Shown here in pieces: positions 45,070 to 55,446 of a DNA stretch of 64,000 nt. Both the position numbers and the translations under genes were made by a program. The notes under the pieces are model-generated. The model did not search any database. It was not told the origin of the DNA and worked only from the letters and a program-made list of their open reading frames with translations. Each line of letters opens with the position of its first letter. Within the stretch, counting starts at the first letter, position 1. The stretch lies in NCBI GenBank assembly GCA_014218235.1, contig CM024755.1, positions 99,304,948 to 99,368,947 on the forward strand, given 5' to 3'. The stretch is from Colocasia esculenta. Lineage: Eukaryota > Streptophyta > Magnoliopsida > Alismatales > Araceae.

Positions 45070-46714
45070 AGCCTTTGAGAGAAATTTGAATTTTTGAGAG
45101 GAAATTTTTGAGAAATTTGGGGACATCTTTATAATGATAAATAATGAGAGGAATTATCATTTCAAGGATTTTTAAGAGGCCTAAAAATTCATTTGTTGTA
45201 TTTTGCAAAAATTCATTACAGTTCAAGTATTTCACACAATTTCCAACAGGATATTAGCATTCCAAGACTTGAATCAACAAAATGATAAATTGAGAGATAT
45301 AATGTATCTAACAATCAACCAAAATCTACCATGTTTCTCAATTTTCAAGAATTAAAGATATCATCTAGACTAAACACAGTTGTGTTGAAAGTAAAACACA
45401 AACTTAAAGAACAACTTGATGAAGGAGGAAGATGATTCTTTCTAAACAAATCTCCAATAATTTTCATATTTTTGTTCTTTTAACAAACTATCAAATGATG
45501 TAAATCTCTTTCACTCAAGTACTAGTGCTTTTTACACACCATAGTCCCTGGATACTCAAGATTTAGTCATTGTCAAGTCTCAAAGGGGTAAATGATGACC
45601 TTTTGACATGAAAATATACGTTTTTTAGACGCCAATATTTCCAGTTACTCAGTCATCATCAAAAAGCATAGCACATAATTGCTTGAATTTTGAGGTTATT
45701 TTCAATTTGGATCCCCTTTGAACAGAGTTAGCAATAATGCCTCATGACATACATAGCACTTCATTCATTGTGAAGGTGTGCAGTTTCTCAGCACAAATGC
45801 CATTGCTCTGTTGGATTTTATAAGATTTTGGAGAGTTTGTGAGATAGAATTCAAATACATCCAGTCATCAGTTGCAAACAAGGAAATGTTTTAAGTTCAA
45901 TACACAAGTTGTTATTTAGTTTAGGAAGAGATCTGAATTTCTGTGGATTGAGAGACATAGTGGAAAGTTGATTAGTAAAAATATAATAGATCACTCAAGG
46001 TTCATTTTGAGACTCTAGACTTTAGAATGAGGACATCATGCAAGGAATTGATGAAATGCAAGAAGGGTTTTGAAATTTGCAAAAAGGTGACTTGTGAATT
46101 TTCTAGCTCCCCCTGAGATGATGATTTCAACCATTTGTCATCATAATAAAGATATGCAGTTTTGAAATCAGAAGGAAATTTTCTTCTTGGTCAACAAAGA
46201 CTCCCCCTCAACAACTGTATATCCATTTCTTGGTACTTGGCGGAGACACATACTCTCGCATAGTGAAAGTGTCCAGACAAGCATAACTTGTCCTTCTCCA
46301 AGTCACCATTTGATATACCAAGAGATTTCAATACAATAAGAGTTGGAGAATTCATTAGCAAAAAGAAGTGGAAGTTAAAACTGTGCAAGTTTTGAAATCA
46401 GAAAAGAATTTCTCTTGGAACAATAAAAGCTCCCCCTCAATTATTGCATATTAACTTCTTAGTACTTGGCGGAGATATGTTCTCACGCATAGTGAAAGTG
46501 TCCAGACAAGCATAACTTGTCCTTCTCCAAATCACTATTTGATATACCAAGAAGTTTCAACACAATCAGAAGTGGAGAATTTATTGTAAAAAGGGAAATA
46601 GAATTGAAAATGAGAGAGATATGAACAATGTGTCTTGAGGAAGCAAGGAAATATGAAATGCAAAGAACTCCTCCTTAGATAATGCATAGCACTCAACCCA
46701 AACCTTAAGAGAGA
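45070..46714 (-). other. Element F spacer between pol and extra ORF, with a 229-bp duplication
   Basis: No coding frame. Two diverged tandem copies at about 46155-46380 and 46384-46605 (offset 229 bp) each contain CTCCCCCTCAA, GTACTTGGCGGAGA and AGTGTCCAGACAAGCATAAC. E has one copy (about 39180-39310). Confidence 0.7.
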
Positions 46715-49700
46715 TCAAGAAGGTGGACATTTACAAAGACCAAGTTCTCTCCTTAAAGATGAGAATCTATTTTCAGGAAGGGGTTTTGTGAATATGTCTG
46801 CAATTTGTTTTTCAGTTTCAATAAAATGGAGTTCAAAAGATTTCTTTGCAACCTCATCTCTCAAGAAATGATGCCTAATTTCAATGTGTTTTGTTCTAGA
46901 GTGCTGAATGGGGTTTTTAGAAAGGTTGATTGCACTTGTGTTATCACATAGGATGGGTACACACCCTAAATCTTGGTTGTAATCAAGAAGTTGATGTTTC
47001 ACCCAGAGAATCTGAGTTCCACATCTACCTGCAGCAACATACTCAGCCTCTGCTGTTGACAGAGCAACTGAATGTTGCTTCTTAGAAGCCCAAGAAATAA
47101 GGCACCCACCTAGAAATACACACAAGCCACTTGTGCTTTTTCTATCTAACTTACACCCAGCATAATCAGCATCACAATAGGCAAACAATTCTAACTTGCA
47201 ACCAGCAGGATACCAAATTCCTAAGTCACATGTTCCAACAAGATATTTAAAAATTCTTTTCACAGCAAGCATATGACTTTCTTTAGGATTTGATTGGAAT
47301 CTAGCACATAAGCACACACAAAACTGAATGTCAGGTCTAGAAGTAGTAAGGTAGAGCAGAGAGCCAATCATACCTCTGTAGGTTTTTGGATCTACTGACT
47401 TACCAGATGGGTCTTCTTCTAGCTTAGCATTTATTGCAATGGGTGTGCTTGAATGTTTAAGGTTCTGATAGTCAAACCTTTTCAGTAGCTCCTTGACATA
47501 TTTGGTTTGACTGATGAAGATTCCTTCATTCGTTTGGTTAACCTGCAATCCCAAAAAGAATGTTAAATCTCCCATTAAGCTCATTTCAAATTCATTCTGC
47601 ATTTGATTTGAAAATTCAGTGCAAAGGCCTTTATTGGTGGAGCCAAAAATTATGTCATCAACATAAATTTGGACCACAATTATTTGATTTTTTACTATTT
47701 TTGTGAACAATGTTTGATCAACATTACCTCTAGAATATCCTTTTTCAAGTAAAAAGGAACTCAAACGATCATACCAAGCTCTTGGAGCTTGTTTAAGACC
47801 ATAGAGTGCCTTATTAAGCTTGAAAACATGGTTAGGATATTTTTCATTATCAAATCCAGGAGGTTGTTCAACAAACACATTTTCCTTTATATATCCATTT
47901 AGAAATGCACTTTTAACATCCATTTGAAAGACTTTGAATTTCATGGAGGATGCAAAAGCAAGGAAAATTCTCACAGCTTCTAGTCTAGCTACAGGGGCAT
48001 AAGATTCTTCAAAGTCAATTCCAAATTCTTGGTTATACCCCTTTGCAACTAGCCTAGCTTTGTTTCTTATTACTTGACCAGCTTCATTCAATTTATTTCT
48101 GAAAACCCATCTAGTGCCAATCACTGTTTGGTCACTAGGTCTAGGCACTAATTCCCACACTTGATTTCTTTCAAATTGATGAAGTTCATCATGCATAGCA
48201 TTAATCCAATCAGAACTGGATAAGGCTTCATCAATTGACTTGGGTTCAATTTGGGAAATTAGAGCTAGTGAGTCTTCTTCAATGTTTTGCAAAAAGGATG
48301 ATCTGGTCCTAACTCTATCATTTAGATTGCCAACTACACTGTCTAATGGGTGATCTCTTAGAAATCGAGGTTCAGAAATTACCTGTTGAGAAGTACCCAC
48401 TTCTGAATCAGTATTACCTGAACCATTTGGAGATTGTGAGTTGTTGTTCAGGTTTTCTTCAATGTTATTACTCTCCTCAACGGTTGGTGAAGAATCCACA
48501 ATGAGGTCATCCTCTTCATTGTCTTGTTTTTCCCTGCAAGATTTAGAATCATTAGTGGAAAAGGAATTTTCATCAAAAATAACATGTGGAGATTCTTCAA
48601 CAGATTTGGTTTTCATTATGTACACTTTGAAGGCCCTTGACACTTCAGAATAGCCAAGGAAGATAGCTTCCTGACTCTTAGCATCAAACTTGTCAAGGTT
48701 TTCTTTGTTATTATTGTGTACATAGCATTTGCACCCAAAGACTTTAAAATAGGAAACAGTTGGCTTTTTGTTTTTCAATAATTCATAGGGGGTTTTCTTG
48801 ATTTTTGGTCTGACCAATGCTCTATTGAGTATGTGGTTTGCTGTGTTCACAGCTTCAGCCCAGAAGGATTTGGGCAAGTTACTCTCAAGAAGCATGGTTC
48901 TAGCCATTTCCACAAGAGTTCTGTTCTTTCTTTCCACAACTCCATTTTGTTCTGGAGTTCTTGGTGAAGAAAACTTGTGGAATATCTGAAATTCAGCACA
49001 AAAATCAGAAAAGGATGTGTTTTCAAATTCACCCCCATGATCAGTTAAGATGTTTTTGATTTTATATGGATAAGTGGTTAAGACAGTGGTACAAAAGTTC
49101 CTGAATTCAAGGCATGCATCACTTTTGTGAGATAGAAAAATAACCCAGGTAAATCTAGTAAAGTCATCAATGATTACAAATCCATATCTTTTGCCACTCA
49201 AGCTTAGAACTCTTGTTGGCCCAAAGAGGTCCATGTGAAGAAGTTCTAGTGGCTTAGATGTGAGTACATCATTGAAGACTTTAAAGGATTTTCTAGTTTG
49301 TTTTCCTTTAGCACAGATCCCACAAATTTGACCTTCAACACTAGAAAAGGATTCAGGAAGACCTTTAACCAAATTCAATCTTAACAACTTATTCATTGTT
49401 CTGAAGCTTGCATGGCCAAGTCTTTTGTGCCAAGTCCATGCAATTTCATCTTTATTTGCAACAAAACAAAGATTTTCAGAAAAGTTTTTATTAAGGTTGA
49501 TCATGTAGACATTGTTTTCTCTTTTTCCAAAGAATTTGATTTTATCAGTTGATGAATCTATTATCTTGCAAAAATCAGATTCAAACACAACTTTGTGACC
49601 TTTGTCACATAGTTGGCTGATACTGAGCAAATTATAATCAAGTCCATCAACTAACAAGACATTATCTACAGAGTTTGAAGAAGTTTGACCAACCTTACCA

Positions 49701-49891
49701 GATCCAATGATCTTTCCTTTATTTTTACCTCCAAAGGTGACTGACCCTCCCTCCTTTTCAAGCAGGAATGAGAATTTGGCTCTATCTCCAGTCATATGTC
49801 GTGAACACCCACTGTCAAGAAACCATACATTTGTGTTGGGTGCACGACTTCCCTGCAACAAGATCAGTGGAGAGAAGATTTTGGTACCCAA
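46715..49891 (-). CDS. pol: Element F pol polyprotein (PR-IN-RT-RNase H), intact
   Basis: One open frame of 1,058 codons. Protease: DSGCSRHMTGD, with Asp at residue 26. GAG_pre-integrase: WHKRLGHASF and CGICAKGKQ. Integrase catalytic triad: D221 (HMDLFGP), D284 (TDHGGEFE) and E320 (NGVVERKNR), the expected D,D-35-E spacing. RT: WVFRNKLNEAG, then IYVDDIIFGS with YVDD at residues 743-746. RNase H: DADYAGCKLDRKSTSG and STAEAEYVAAG. The end is ADIFTKPLPENRF. The frame is open a little upstream of the first Met and is -1 relative to the preceding gag segment. All key residues are present, so this pol is probably functional if it can be translated. The frame shift at gag-pol would set its level. 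Confidence 0.93.
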   Translation of the reverse strand: MGTKIFSPLILLQGSRAPNTNVWFLDSGCSRHMTGDRAKFSFLLEKEGGSVTFGGKNKGKIIGSGKVGQTSSNSVDNVLLVDGLDYNLLSISQLCDKGHKVVFESDFCKIIDSSTDKIKFFGKRENNVYMINLNKNFSENLCFVANKDEIAWTWHKRLGHASFRTMNKLLRLNLVKGLPESFSSVEGQICGICAKGKQTRKSFKVFNDVLTSKPLELLHMDLFGPTRVLSLSGKRYGFVIIDDFTRFTWVIFLSHKSDACLEFRNFCTTVLTTYPYKIKNILTDHGGEFENTSFSDFCAEFQIFHKFSSPRTPEQNGVVERKNRTLVEMARTMLLESNLPKSFWAEAVNTANHILNRALVRPKIKKTPYELLKNKKPTVSYFKVFGCKCYVHNNNKENLDKFDAKSQEAIFLGYSEVSRAFKVYIMKTKSVEESPHVIFDENSFSTNDSKSCREKQDNEEDDLIVDSSPTVEESNNIEENLNNNSQSPNGSGNTDSEVGTSQQVISEPRFLRDHPLDSVVGNLNDRVRTRSSFLQNIEEDSLALISQIEPKSIDEALSSSDWINAMHDELHQFERNQVWELVPRPSDQTVIGTRWVFRNKLNEAGQVIRNKARLVAKGYNQEFGIDFEESYAPVARLEAVRIFLAFASSMKFKVFQMDVKSAFLNGYIKENVFVEQPPGFDNEKYPNHVFKLNKALYGLKQAPRAWYDRLSSFLLEKGYSRGNVDQTLFTKIVKNQIIVVQIYVDDIIFGSTNKGLCTEFSNQMQNEFEMSLMGDLTFFLGLQVNQTNEGIFISQTKYVKELLKRFDYQNLKHSSTPIAINAKLEEDPSGKSVDPKTYRGMIGSLLYLTTSRPDIQFCVCLCARFQSNPKESHMLAVKRIFKYLVGTCDLGIWYPAGCKLELFAYCDADYAGCKLDRKSTSGLCVFLGGCLISWASKKQHSVALSTAEAEYVAAGRCGTQILWVKHQLLDYNQDLGCVPILCDNTSAINLSKNPIQHSRTKHIEIRHHFLRDEVAKKSFELHFIETEKQIADIFTKPLPENRFSSLRRELGLCKCPPS

Positions 49892-50301
49892 ACAGAGTTG
49901 GGACCATCAGAATGATTTAACAAAGACAGCAAATCCTTTCTCACCCAAATTTGATTTGTTTTAGATTTTTGTTTTGTTACTTTGGTGTTTTCAGCATTTT
50001 TCTGTTTGTTCTTTCTTTTAGGAATGAAAGCACCAAGATCTTTGTTTTTGGTAGGAGGGGAGTTTTTCATTTGAAAATTTGAGTTCATAGAAGGAGGTGG
50101 AATCCATGGATTGTGTTGGTACATCCAGAAATTTGGATAAGGGTATTGAGGATAATACCAACAGGGATTTTCATACCATTGGTTCCAAGGATTAATCCAA
50201 TTTTCTTGAGGAGCTGTCTTGGAGGTCCAAGGTTTTTCATGGATCATTTCTTTTCCCTTTTTCTTATTTCTCAGATTTTTATTTGAATTTTTAGTTGAGT
50301 T
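49864..50301 (-). CDS. Element F gag-pol linker frame
   Basis: Open segment between the gag tail and pol, with an ATG at 50247 but open further upstream. It is rich in Trp, Tyr, Pro and Asn (NPWNQWYENPCWYYPQYPYP), then Lys-rich, and ends DGPNSVWVPKSSLH. It lies -1 to the gag tail and pol lies -1 to it. E keeps a decayed version with the same ending, and A's gag ends in the same TWVPK motif, so it belongs to Gag-Pol and is not a separate gene. Confidence 0.55.
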   Translation of the reverse strand, partial: NSTKNSNKNLRNKKKGKEMIHEKPWTSKTAPQENWINPWNQWYENPCWYYPQYPYPNFWMYQHNPWIPPPSMNSNFQMKNSPPTKNKDLGAFIPKRKNKQKNAENTKVTKQKSKTNQIWVRKDLLSLLNHSDGPNSVWVPKSSLH

Positions 50302-50303
50302 GA

Positions 50304-52069
50304 TTATGGTTTTTGGTGTTGAACAGGTCGACCTGTCAGGGGACTGTGTCGACCTGACAGTCTTCTTTTGTTTTTGAATTTTGATTTGTTTTGAGTTTTG
50401 TTTGGGTTTTTGTTTGGGGTTTTGTTTGCTGTTTGTTGGATTTCAGTGTTTTCCAGATTGGGACCTTTAACAAAGTTGATTAATGGTGCTTTTCCCTTTT
50501 TCTCACCAGATTTATCTTTTGTTGATTTCTTTTTGTTGAATCCCAATCCATGAGATGTGGTTGTCTTGTTGGATCCTAGCAATGCCTCTAGGTTATCTTG
50601 GCCTTTTGTGAAGGTTTGGATAACCTCCTCCTTTTCCTTTAGCTGGTTTTTAAGAATTTCAATTTCTTCAATTTTCTGTTGTTTTTCTTGTTTTTCAATT
50701 TCCAGCTTTTCATTTAAATTTCTGAAGTCTTGGGAGGCCTTCTGAGAGGCAAGCTTTAAATCATCAATTTGGTTCAGTAAATTTTCTTTTTCTTCAAGCA
50801 ATTCTGTTACTTCAGATTCCAGTTCACAGGTTCTATTGTTTGAAGATTGGTTATGGTAAAGATTTTCAATTTTCTTTTTGATGTGTTTGTTTTCTTTTCT
50901 CATTTCAGAGTATCTTTCTACCAATTCAGCATACACATCCTGCCAATCTTCAACACTATAATCTTCAAAGGAAGTATTTACCTTTCCATCTGTGCTGTGG
51001 CCATGAAGCAAACTTCCTCACTCTCTGAGCTTGAGGACTTCTTCTCTTCTTCTTCCTCACTTGTGTCTTCATCAGACCAAGTGGCTACCATGGCCTTGGG
51101 CTTCTTGTATTTCTGGAATCTTTTGTGCTTTTCCTTTTTGTTCTCAGGACACTCTCCCTTCATGTGTCCTGACTTGTTGCACCTGTAACAGATAACATTC
51201 TCATCAGGTTTATGATTCTTATTGAAATTGGAAGAGGAAATATTCTTCTTACCTGGGGGAAATTTCTTTTTCCCAGTCATTTTCCCTTTCCTATATTTCA
51301 AGAATTTCCTGAATTGTCTGGTCATGAGGGCAATCTCATCCTCATTTGACTCAGATTCTTCAGAACTTGTTTTATCCTGATTTTTATCTTTGCTTGAAGA
51401 GGCTTTGAGTGCCATAGGCTTGGTCTTAATGATAAGATCTTCATTTCTTCTTAAGTTTATTTCATATGTCATTAAAGATCCAATCAATTCATCCAAAGAC
51501 ATTTTGGATAAATCTTTTGAATCTTCAATAACAGTGGCCTTGGTATGCCAAATTGAAGAAAGTGAACGCAAAATTTTTCTTACCAAATCTGCATCAGTAT
51601 ACTCCTTACCCAAAGCCTTGAGTCCATTGACAATCACCATAAATCTGGCAAACATTTCAGAAATAGATTCATTAGATTTCATCATGAAAAGTTCATATTC
51701 TGAAACTAAGATATTTGCCTTGGTCTCCTTGACCTGAGATGTTCCCTCATAGAGTAGTTCGAGTTTATCCCACATCTCTTTGGCAGATTTACACATAGAG
51801 ATTCTCGAATACTCCTTGGGATGGACAGCACATTGAATCATGTTCATGGCACTGTAATTCAATGTAGCTCTCCTAATTTGTTCCCTCGTCCAGGTTTCTT
51901 CCTCACCCTGGTTTTCATAGGGACCAGCCTCAACTACTTTCCAGATCTCATAGTTCTGGGCCCTTAAGAATACTTGCATTCTGTTCTTCCAATAAGAATA
52001 GTCCAAACCATTAAAGAATGGTGGCCTATTTATGGAATGGCCCTCAGCTATGAAACCCTTTGAGTCCAT
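50304..52069 (-). pseudogene. gag: Element F gag, 1-nt deletion after the zinc knuckle
   Basis: I chose the ATG at 52069, 130 nt after the PBS, because AEGHSINRPPFF follows as in E; the frame is open upstream by chance. It holds the copia gag domain and a canonical knuckle CYRCNKSGHMKGEC. After an acidic Ser region, VCFMATAQMER ends in a stop at 50978. Compared with E, one base is missing near 50995. Beyond it, the next frame (to 50304) continues with VNTSFEDYSVEDW, a long coiled coil and a Lys/Asn-rich tail. Two GTCGAC palindromes near 50330-50350 lie in the tail. Confidence 0.85.
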
Positions 52070-52198
52070 GACACTTAAGTAAATGCAAAGAGAAGTAGTT
52101 GAGCAAGCAAGCAAACAAACAACCAGACAAACAAACAAACAAACACTCAATACTCAGAAACAAAAGCTGCTCAGTTCAAATCAGATCGATGTAAACCC

Positions 52199-52210
52199 GC
52201 TCTGATACCA
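52199..52210 (-). other. Element F primer binding site
   Basis: Minus strand TGGTATCAGAGC, two bases inside the 5' LTR; a perfect initiator tRNA-Met complement. Confidence 0.95.
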
Positions 52211-52212
52211 AT

Positions 52213-53885
52213 TGAAGGATCGAAATAAATGTGTGGAAAAGATCTAGAAGGGGGGGATGAATAGATCTTAGCCACTTTTGCGGAAGCTTAAATAATTTTT
52301 AAAACTATTTAGAATCAGAGGCAATGTTATCAGTGAAAAGCTACTGATCTGATTAGATTGGAGTGGGTTGAAAAACTTAGATGTGAATCAAGTTGATTAA
52401 GTGAATTAAAAACGAATCCTATGCAAGCATCTAGCGGATGAATCAGTCAAACCACAGAAAACAAATGCACAAGGATTTTTAGGTGGTTCGGAAATCACCC
52501 ATGTGATTCCTACATCCACCCCTCACAACCCGTGAGGATTCACTAACACAACTGGGTAACACACCCACTGGAGCCTGACAACTCCAACACTGAAGAGCTT
52601 ACAACTCACACCACTTCTAGAGCAAGACTACTCTAGAACAACTGAGCAAGACTGCTCAACCCACACTTGAGTTTGACAACTCAACACTGAGCACACCGGC
52701 TCACAACAACCTGAGCACAAGGCTCACACATAGACTTGCTAGACACCAACTTAAGACAAGATCTCCTAGCAACAGATCTAGTCGAAATTTGAGAACACTA
52801 ATGAGAATTATGCAGAAGCACTTGCATAATCTCAAGAGATATCTCAGAAGAACAGAAGTAAAGTAAAATGTATTGAAAGGCTTCGTTCTTCAAGTGTACT
52901 CCCTTGTAGAAGCTTGGATTGGGAAGAAGCTTGTAAACATGAAGTCCAAGACGATGCTCTGCAATCTGGGAGGTTGGACCTTCCTTGAATTCTTCTCCAA
53001 CGATGGCTTCTACTTGATCTGCTTCCTTGAGATGCTTCAGAGGCTTCTTTAAAGATCAAACCACAATTCTCACACCTTGAATTGGTGAGAAGAGGTCTTC
53101 AGGAAACTCCAGGAAGGCAGAGGAGGGAGACACGAACTCTTATGGCCGCCAGGAATTTTTCAGGAGGCTCTAAGAGGTTGGTTGGGTCTCTCTCTTTGAA
53201 GGCAGGCCAAAAAGGACCTTTTATACCCTTAGGATTCCAAAGATACCCTTTTGGGGTACAAGGGCACGCTTTCCAAGAGAGATTCTGATCGCCCTAGAAG
53301 GACACGTGGCAGCCATCAGCTCTTAGGATGAAAAGTTTCCGTAGTGTGTCGACCTGCCCTGGTGGTTGTGTCGACACACTGTCCCAAAGATAGAAAAACT
53401 GTTCTGGGAGAGAGGTCCCGTGTCGACCTGCTCTTGAGTGTGTCGACCTGCTGCCCCAATTCCTCAAACTGGCTGTTCTGGGAACTGGGTCTAGTGTCGA
53501 CCTGCCCTGGGAGTGTGTCGACCTGGGTACCCTTGATCTCTGGAAAACTGCCACTCGTGTCGACACACTCTTGACATGTGTCGACACACTCTTGACATTT
53601 TTACACAATTTTTTCTTTGAATCTGTGTTGATGTGTCGACACCATTGATGGGTGTGTCGACACATCTTTTGCATAAAAATGTTTGTACCTGAAAAATAAA
53701 CACATATATCATTAGTTAAATGATTTATCATGACTATAAATGATAAATGTGATTTGCAAAATACTTTTTGAACATGAATTTCAGGTATGATGTTTTTGAC
53801 ATGCTTCAATTAAATTGCTTTAAGAACACTCCTTGTCATCATCAAAATAGGAGGGAAATGATATGAATTTGCATTCAACCCAACA
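52213..53885 (-). repeat. Element F 5' LTR (1,673 bp)
   Basis: Nearly identical to 40725-42398. TATAAAAG (minus) is at 53218-53225, the hairpin cassette at 52484-52537, the mini-hairpins at about 52557-52748, and the GTGTCGAC cluster at about 53345-53670. Confidence 0.95.
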
Positions 53886-55446
53886 ACAGTAATGCTCAAA
53901 CAACATGCTTGATATTTAATATTTCATATCTTACTGTTAAGACATGTTTTGATGGTCTACTTTCATTTGTACAGGTTCACAAAGTTTTTACAAAGTAGGT
54001 CGACTCTAGTGACAGACAGGTCGACTCTACCAGACTGCACAAACAAGCTCCTGAAGAAAAGTCACGACAGGTCAAATCTATCTGATAGACAGGTCGACTC
54101 TCAAAGTCTGCCTAGCAAGTTCCTGAAGAACAAGCTGCCAGTCAGGTCGACTCTAACTGAGAGTGAGGTCGACACTAGTTTCCATCCAGTGAACCAGTTT
54201 TGGAGGAATACACAGGTGGTCGACTCTGTCTGTTGAGTAGGTTGACTCTACCTGTTGATCAGGTCGACACTAGTGTTCTAACTAGTAAGCCTTGGATTGA
54301 TGTTGGACAGTAGGTCGACTCTCTTGAAGAATGAGGTCGACTCTCTCCTTTTGTGCACACTAAGAATTGTGCAGAGGATGAATCCGATGACTGAAATTTT
54401 GTTCTGAGGTCTTTATGAGAGATGCTATATTTACTAAATTGCCCTTTCACCCAAGTGGCAATATGATGAAGACCTTTTAGACACATGGCAACCCAAGATG
54501 CTTTCTAGGTTACTGTGCACATTTTCTTCACGTAAAAGGGACTGCATGGAGGCTATAAAAGAAATTGTCTCTATTCTAAAGCAAAAAGTGCCCAAGAGAG
54601 CAATTCAGAGCCTGCGAGCCTCCAGCCTTCCAGCAATTACATCCAAAGGTACGTGGTGATCAAGGCTAAGTTGCGATGTGCTGAGAAAGCAAGCAGATCA
54701 GGCAGAAGAGAAGCAGCAAAAGAAGAAGTTTTGGCAATTCAGATGCCACTGAAGCAGAGCACCAGGAATTGAAGAGGATCTTCATCGAATTACATCAAGA
54801 CTCTTCAATTCAAGCTTTTGTAAGACTTCTTCACCGAGGAACATCCCAACATCTATTTTACATATTCTTGGAGTGTTCATCTCTTTTTCGTCTGAGAGAT
54901 CTGTGCATGAAGTTCTATGCAGATTCCTGTGTACGATTGAGTCTGTGAATCAGATCATTGCTAGAGGATCTGATCTCTTATGTTTTTTATCTAGCCAGTG
55001 TGTGAGCCATCGTGCTTAGTGTTTGAGCCACAGTGTTCAGGTTTGTGAGTTATCTCACTCACTATGTGTTTGAGCCATCGTGCTCAGGTTGGAGTTGTTG
55101 TGCTCCGGTTGTGCTTTGAGCCGTCGAGCTCAAAGGTGTGTTGGAGTCGTCGTGCTCCAATTGTGTGTTGAGTCGTCGTGCTCAAGGTGTTTTGGAGTCG
55201 TCTTGCTCCGGTGTGTGTTGTACTCGGGTTTGAGTAGCGAAGCCTCACTGTGTGAAGGGTGGATGTAGAATCAGTGGTGTGATTTTCGAACCACCTAAAA
55301 ACCCTTGTGCAATGGTTTGATCTGTCTCCTTGCACTAGATGATTGCATAGATTTTACTTTCACTCTCTTCCAATTGATTCACACATCATATCCACACATC
55401 ACACTTACTCATGTCAGATCAGTAAGAGTTTCTGTTTAAATGGATC
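53886..55446 (+). repeat. Element E 3' LTR, second part
   Basis: Resumes after ACAGT (53886-53890) with AATGCTCAAACAACATG as in the 5' LTR. GTCGACTCT repeats are at about 53998-54345, TATAAAA at 54554-54560 and mini-hairpins at about 54990-55230. Ends at AATGGATC (55446), where G inserted; GGATC is the expected target duplication. Confidence 0.88.

Larger units (their letters stand above)
40725..53885 (-). mobile_element. Element F: complete, recent Sirevirus-type Ty1/copia (13.2 kb)
   Basis: Both LTRs, PBS, gag, pol, extra ORF and PPT are present, flanked by a perfect ACAGT duplication (40720-40724, 53886-53890). By eye the two LTRs differ at only about five places (two substitutions, three single-base indels), so the insertion is recent. 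Pol is one open frame; gag and the extra ORF have frame breaks. Confidence 0.95.
31740..55446 (+). mobile_element. Element E: decayed Sirevirus-type Ty1/copia, host of F and cut by G
   Basis: 5' LTR, PBS, gag, pol, a 1.5-kb 3' stretch, a doubled PPT and a 3' LTR. The 3' LTR is split by F at 40724/53886 and cut at 55446 by G, leaving out about its last 110 bp. All coding parts carry stops and frameshifts. No extra ORF is present, unlike in F. Confidence 0.88.
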
